From Sva-07 sp963747375 (GTDB lineage: Bacteria > Actinomycetota > Acidimicrobiia > Acidimicrobiales > Ilumatobacteraceae), in the NCBI GenBank assembly GCA_963747375.1, contig CAVVFL010000035.1:1-64000 (forward strand): a stretch of 64,000 nt of DNA, written 5' to 3'. The notes under the pieces are model-generated. The model was given only the letters and a program-made list of their open reading frames with translations. It did not search any database and had not been told where the DNA came from. Below, one piece after another: positions 62,294 through 64,000 of this stretch; within the stretch, counting starts at the first letter, position 1, and every line of letters starts with the position of its first letter. The position numbers and the translations under genes are program-made.

Positions 62294-62917
62294 TCAGCGC
62301 GGGAGCGGGCGGTCGCCGGGTTGCGGACCTTCCGAACGGGTGCGCTTGAGTTCGAAGAACGAATCGATGTCCATCATCGTCACCAGCGCATCCCACATCG
62401 CGAGGCTCTTCTCGGTCGGGGGGATGCGCGAGATGATCGGGCCGAAGTAGCCCGCCTTCACCCCGTTGGAGTTCTCGAAGGCGATGATCGGGGTACCGAC
62501 GTCGTTGCCGACGAGCTCGAGCCCGGCCTCCATGCCCTCACGGATCACGGCATCCCACGACCCGTCATCGAGGGCTGCCGCGTGGGAAGGATCGAGGCCG
62601 ACCATCGCCAGCGCCTCTGCGGGATCGAACGGCGACTCCTTGTCGTGGTGGATGCGACTCCCGAACTCCCAGTAGAGCTTGAACACGCCCTCGTTGCCGT
62701 CGGTGACACGGACCGACTCCATGACGCGGAGCAGACCGTGCGTGAATTTCGGCCCCTCGTACCAGGGCGAGTCGGGATCGGGGTCGTTCGTGAAGAACAG
62801 GCTGATCGGTCGCCAAGTGATGTCGAGGTCGCGGTGCGGTTGGACCTCGTCGACGGCCCAGCGGGCGGTGGCCCAGCAGAAGGGACAGCCGGGGTCGACC
62901 CAGAAGTCGACGTTCAT
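62294..62917 (-). CDS. DsbA-family mycothiol-dependent nitroreductase
   Basis: 207 aa. Thioredoxin fold with VDFWVDPGCPFCWATARWAV (active CPFC), an inserted helical domain, and TPIIAFENSNGVKAGYFGPI, the cis-Pro strand. Resembles Rv2466c, which uses mycothiol to reduce nitro compounds and protects against oxidative stress. Convergent with the nucleoside hydrolase, 4 bases between stops. Confidence 0.88.
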   Translation of the reverse strand: MNVDFWVDPGCPFCWATARWAVDEVQPHRDLDITWRPISLFFTNDPDPDSPWYEGPKFTHGLLRVMESVRVTDGNEGVFKLYWEFGSRIHHDKESPFDPAEALAMVGLDPSHAAALDDGSWDAVIREGMEAGLELVGNDVGTPIIAFENSNGVKAGYFGPIISRIPPTEKSLAMWDALVTMMDIDSFFELKRTRSEGPQPGDRPLPR

Positions 62918-62926
62918 GTCGTCATG

Positions 62927-63484
62927 TCACTTTCGTGTGGGGGTGGATGACGCAGGTTCCGACACTGCGTCGCGTGGCGCCGAGCGGGAGATGGCGATGC
63001 CGCCGGGTTCGTCGATGCCGAACCGCTCGATCTCGGCGGGAAGGTCGAGGTGTCCGATGGAGCTCCGTGCAGCAAGGTCGCCGGCGTTCAGCAGGTGCGC
63101 GGGGATGATCCAGACCACCTCGAACTCGAGGCCGTCGGGGTCCTTCGCGTACAGGCTCTTGGTGGTGCCGTGATCACTCGCACCGACGAGCGCGCCATGC
63201 TCACGCAGGACGCCGGCGAGCCGCTGGAGATCGCCGAGCGTGTCGACTTCCCACGCCAGGTGGTACATGCCGACGGTCGACCGGCCGGCGTCCGATGCGG
63301 CGGCACCGTCCCCGATCTGGAACAAACCGAGATCGTGATCGTTGGACGAGTCCGGTGCTTGCAGGAACGCGGCGCCCGCCATCGACATCACGACTCGAAA
63401 GCCGAGCAGGTCGGTGTAGAACGCGGTAGAGCGGCCAACGTCACGTACGTACAGCACAGCGTGGTTGAGTCGGTGGACACCCAT
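62927..63484 (-). CDS. VOC-family (glyoxalase/dioxygenase) protein
   Basis: 185 aa. LNHAVLYVRDVGRSTAFYTD (metal His), VGMYHLAWEVDTLGDLQRLA (second His), KSLYAKDPDGLEFEVVWII (metal Glu): one vicinal-oxygen-chelate module pair. The C-terminal 50 residues (LLNAGDLAARSSIGHLDLPA on) are a tail. Substrate unclear, typical of catechol-type or glyoxalase-like relatives. Ten bases before the DsbA-like gene on the same strand. Confidence 0.85.
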   Translation of the reverse strand: MGVHRLNHAVLYVRDVGRSTAFYTDLLGFRVVMSMAGAAFLQAPDSSNDHDLGLFQIGDGAAASDAGRSTVGMYHLAWEVDTLGDLQRLAGVLREHGALVGASDHGTTKSLYAKDPDGLEFEVVWIIPAHLLNAGDLAARSSIGHLDLPAEIERFGIDEPGGIAISRSAPRDAVSEPASSTPTRK

Positions 63485-63599
63485 TGATCCACAGAACCTG
63501 TTTGCGTCCGCAAACATTCCCGGTCGGGTCCGGTCGAGGCCGAAACGATCGAGTGAAACCTGTGATGGATGCGTCGCACCGGTGGAGGAGAATTGGGAA

Positions 63600-64000
63600 A
63601 TGGCCTCGCAGCGTGGATCTCGCTGGCGCGCGCTCGGCGCGCTGCTGCGGCCCGACGCCTGGCGTTGGGCCGGCCTCGGCGTGCTCGTGACCATCAGCTC
63701 GGCGCTGCTGATCGCCGGGCCGCTCGTGGTGCGACGGATCGTCGACGATGCCGCCGCCGGCACGACAAGCTCGCAGATCGTTCGTCTTGCGCTCGTCTTC
63801 CTGGCGATCGCGATCGTCACACAGCTCCTCGCCGTGATCGTCGTCCGGTCGGCGACGATCGCCGCCTGGCGAACCACCAACGAACTCCGACTGACCATGA
63901 CCCGCCACGTGCTCGGACTCGACCACGAGTTCCATCGCACGCACACGCCCGGCGAACTGATCCAACGCGTCGACGGCGACATCACCTCGGTGTCCGACTT
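63600..64000 (+). CDS. ABC exporter, N-terminal membrane domain, runs off window
   Basis: First 133 codons. MASQRGSRWRALGALLRPDA, GVLVTISSALLIAGPLVVRR (TM1), VRLALVFLAIAIVTQLLAVI (TM2), and ELRLTMTRHVLGLDHEFHRT then HTPGELIQRVDGDITSVSDF, the typical type I exporter loop before the third helix. The ATPase half is beyond base 64000. Shine-Dalgarno GGAGGAGAA precedes ATG 63600. Confidence 0.85.
   Translation, partial: MASQRGSRWRALGALLRPDAWRWAGLGVLVTISSALLIAGPLVVRRIVDDAAAGTTSSQIVRLALVFLAIAIVTQLLAVIVVRSATIAAWRTTNELRLTMTRHVLGLDHEFHRTHTPGELIQRVDGDITSVSD

Noticed and set aside
1..64000. CRISPR array or phage structural genes
   Set aside because: No regularly spaced direct repeats and no capsid, portal or terminase motif were seen.

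Overview
The window is high-GC DNA from an actinobacterium. Mycothiol/F420-type enzymes (a DsbA-like mycothiol-dependent nitroreductase and a deazaflavin-dependent nitroreductase), a mycobacterial-order urease operon, a Bkd complex, many LuxR/GNAT proteins and a WS/DGAT point that way. The mix, together with a DabA/DabB inorganic carbon system and an acyl-ACP-reductase-like gene, would suit an Acidimicrobiia (Ilumatobacter-like) genome. That placement is inference, because no rRNA or marker gene is present.

Layout. 1-6.8 kb: a flavin monooxygenase, a decayed tandem-GNAT gene, tRNA-Ala(UGC) with an adjacent tyrosine integrase, then small regulators and GNATs (possible island cargo) and a class III cyclase. 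6.8-12.8 kb, minus strand: a five-gene set, WS/DGAT, a fused quinate-dehydrogenase-like/acyl-ACP-reductase-like protein, an SDR16C-like reductase and two alpha/beta hydrolases. This looks like a wax-ester pathway (acyl-ACP to aldehyde to alcohol to wax ester). 12.85-13.6 kb: an IS30-type element with intact ends but deleted transposase. 13.6-17.1 kb: bkdA1-bkdA2-bkdB. 17.4-23.5 kb: a kinase/flippase fusion divergent from a four-gene, stop-start-overlapping operon (PAP2, DUF389, orphan sugar-binding lipoprotein, membrane protein). 23.5-26.8 kb: a MacB/FtsX-type ABC system. 27-32 kb: CPBP protease, a Phd-VapC toxin-antitoxin pair with two dyad operators, PhzF, and a patch of gene remnants before an MFS exporter. 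32.3-37 kb: a type I sulfatase and a tandem pair of YhgE-like membrane proteins. 37-43.5 kb: two large LuxR ATPase regulators and three small proteins. 43.9-48.4 kb: ureAB-C-F-G-D. 49.2-53.8 kb: dabB-dabA-PII. 53.9-64 kb: a ferritin and a 2Fe-2S protein, redox enzymes, PhyH, an acyl-CoA dehydrogenase divergent from marR-thiolase across a clear operator, DUF4097-cyclase, nucleoside hydrolase, a DsbA-like protein, VOC, and the start of an ABC exporter.

A striking general feature is the number of single-base frame breaks. They hit otherwise well-conserved genes (ureC, dabA, bkdA1, the flippase fusion, the sulfatase, the MFS exporter) and are dense at 1.3-2.2 kb and 9.1-11.1 kb. In several places (for example an extra G in ureC, an extra T in the reductase) one base restores the family motif, so most are probably assembly or read errors rather than decay. 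A few loci (the IS30 transposase, the TetR, recombinase and HhH fragments) are real remnants because whole domains are missing. Extents below span the restored gene.

Functional coupling: urease releases CO2 and ammonia about 1 kb upstream of a bicarbonate/CO2 uptake system with its own PII-like protein. The wax-ester genes lie next to branched-chain acyl-CoA supply (Bkd), and a MarR-controlled beta-oxidation pair (acyl-CoA dehydrogenase, thiolase) lies further along.
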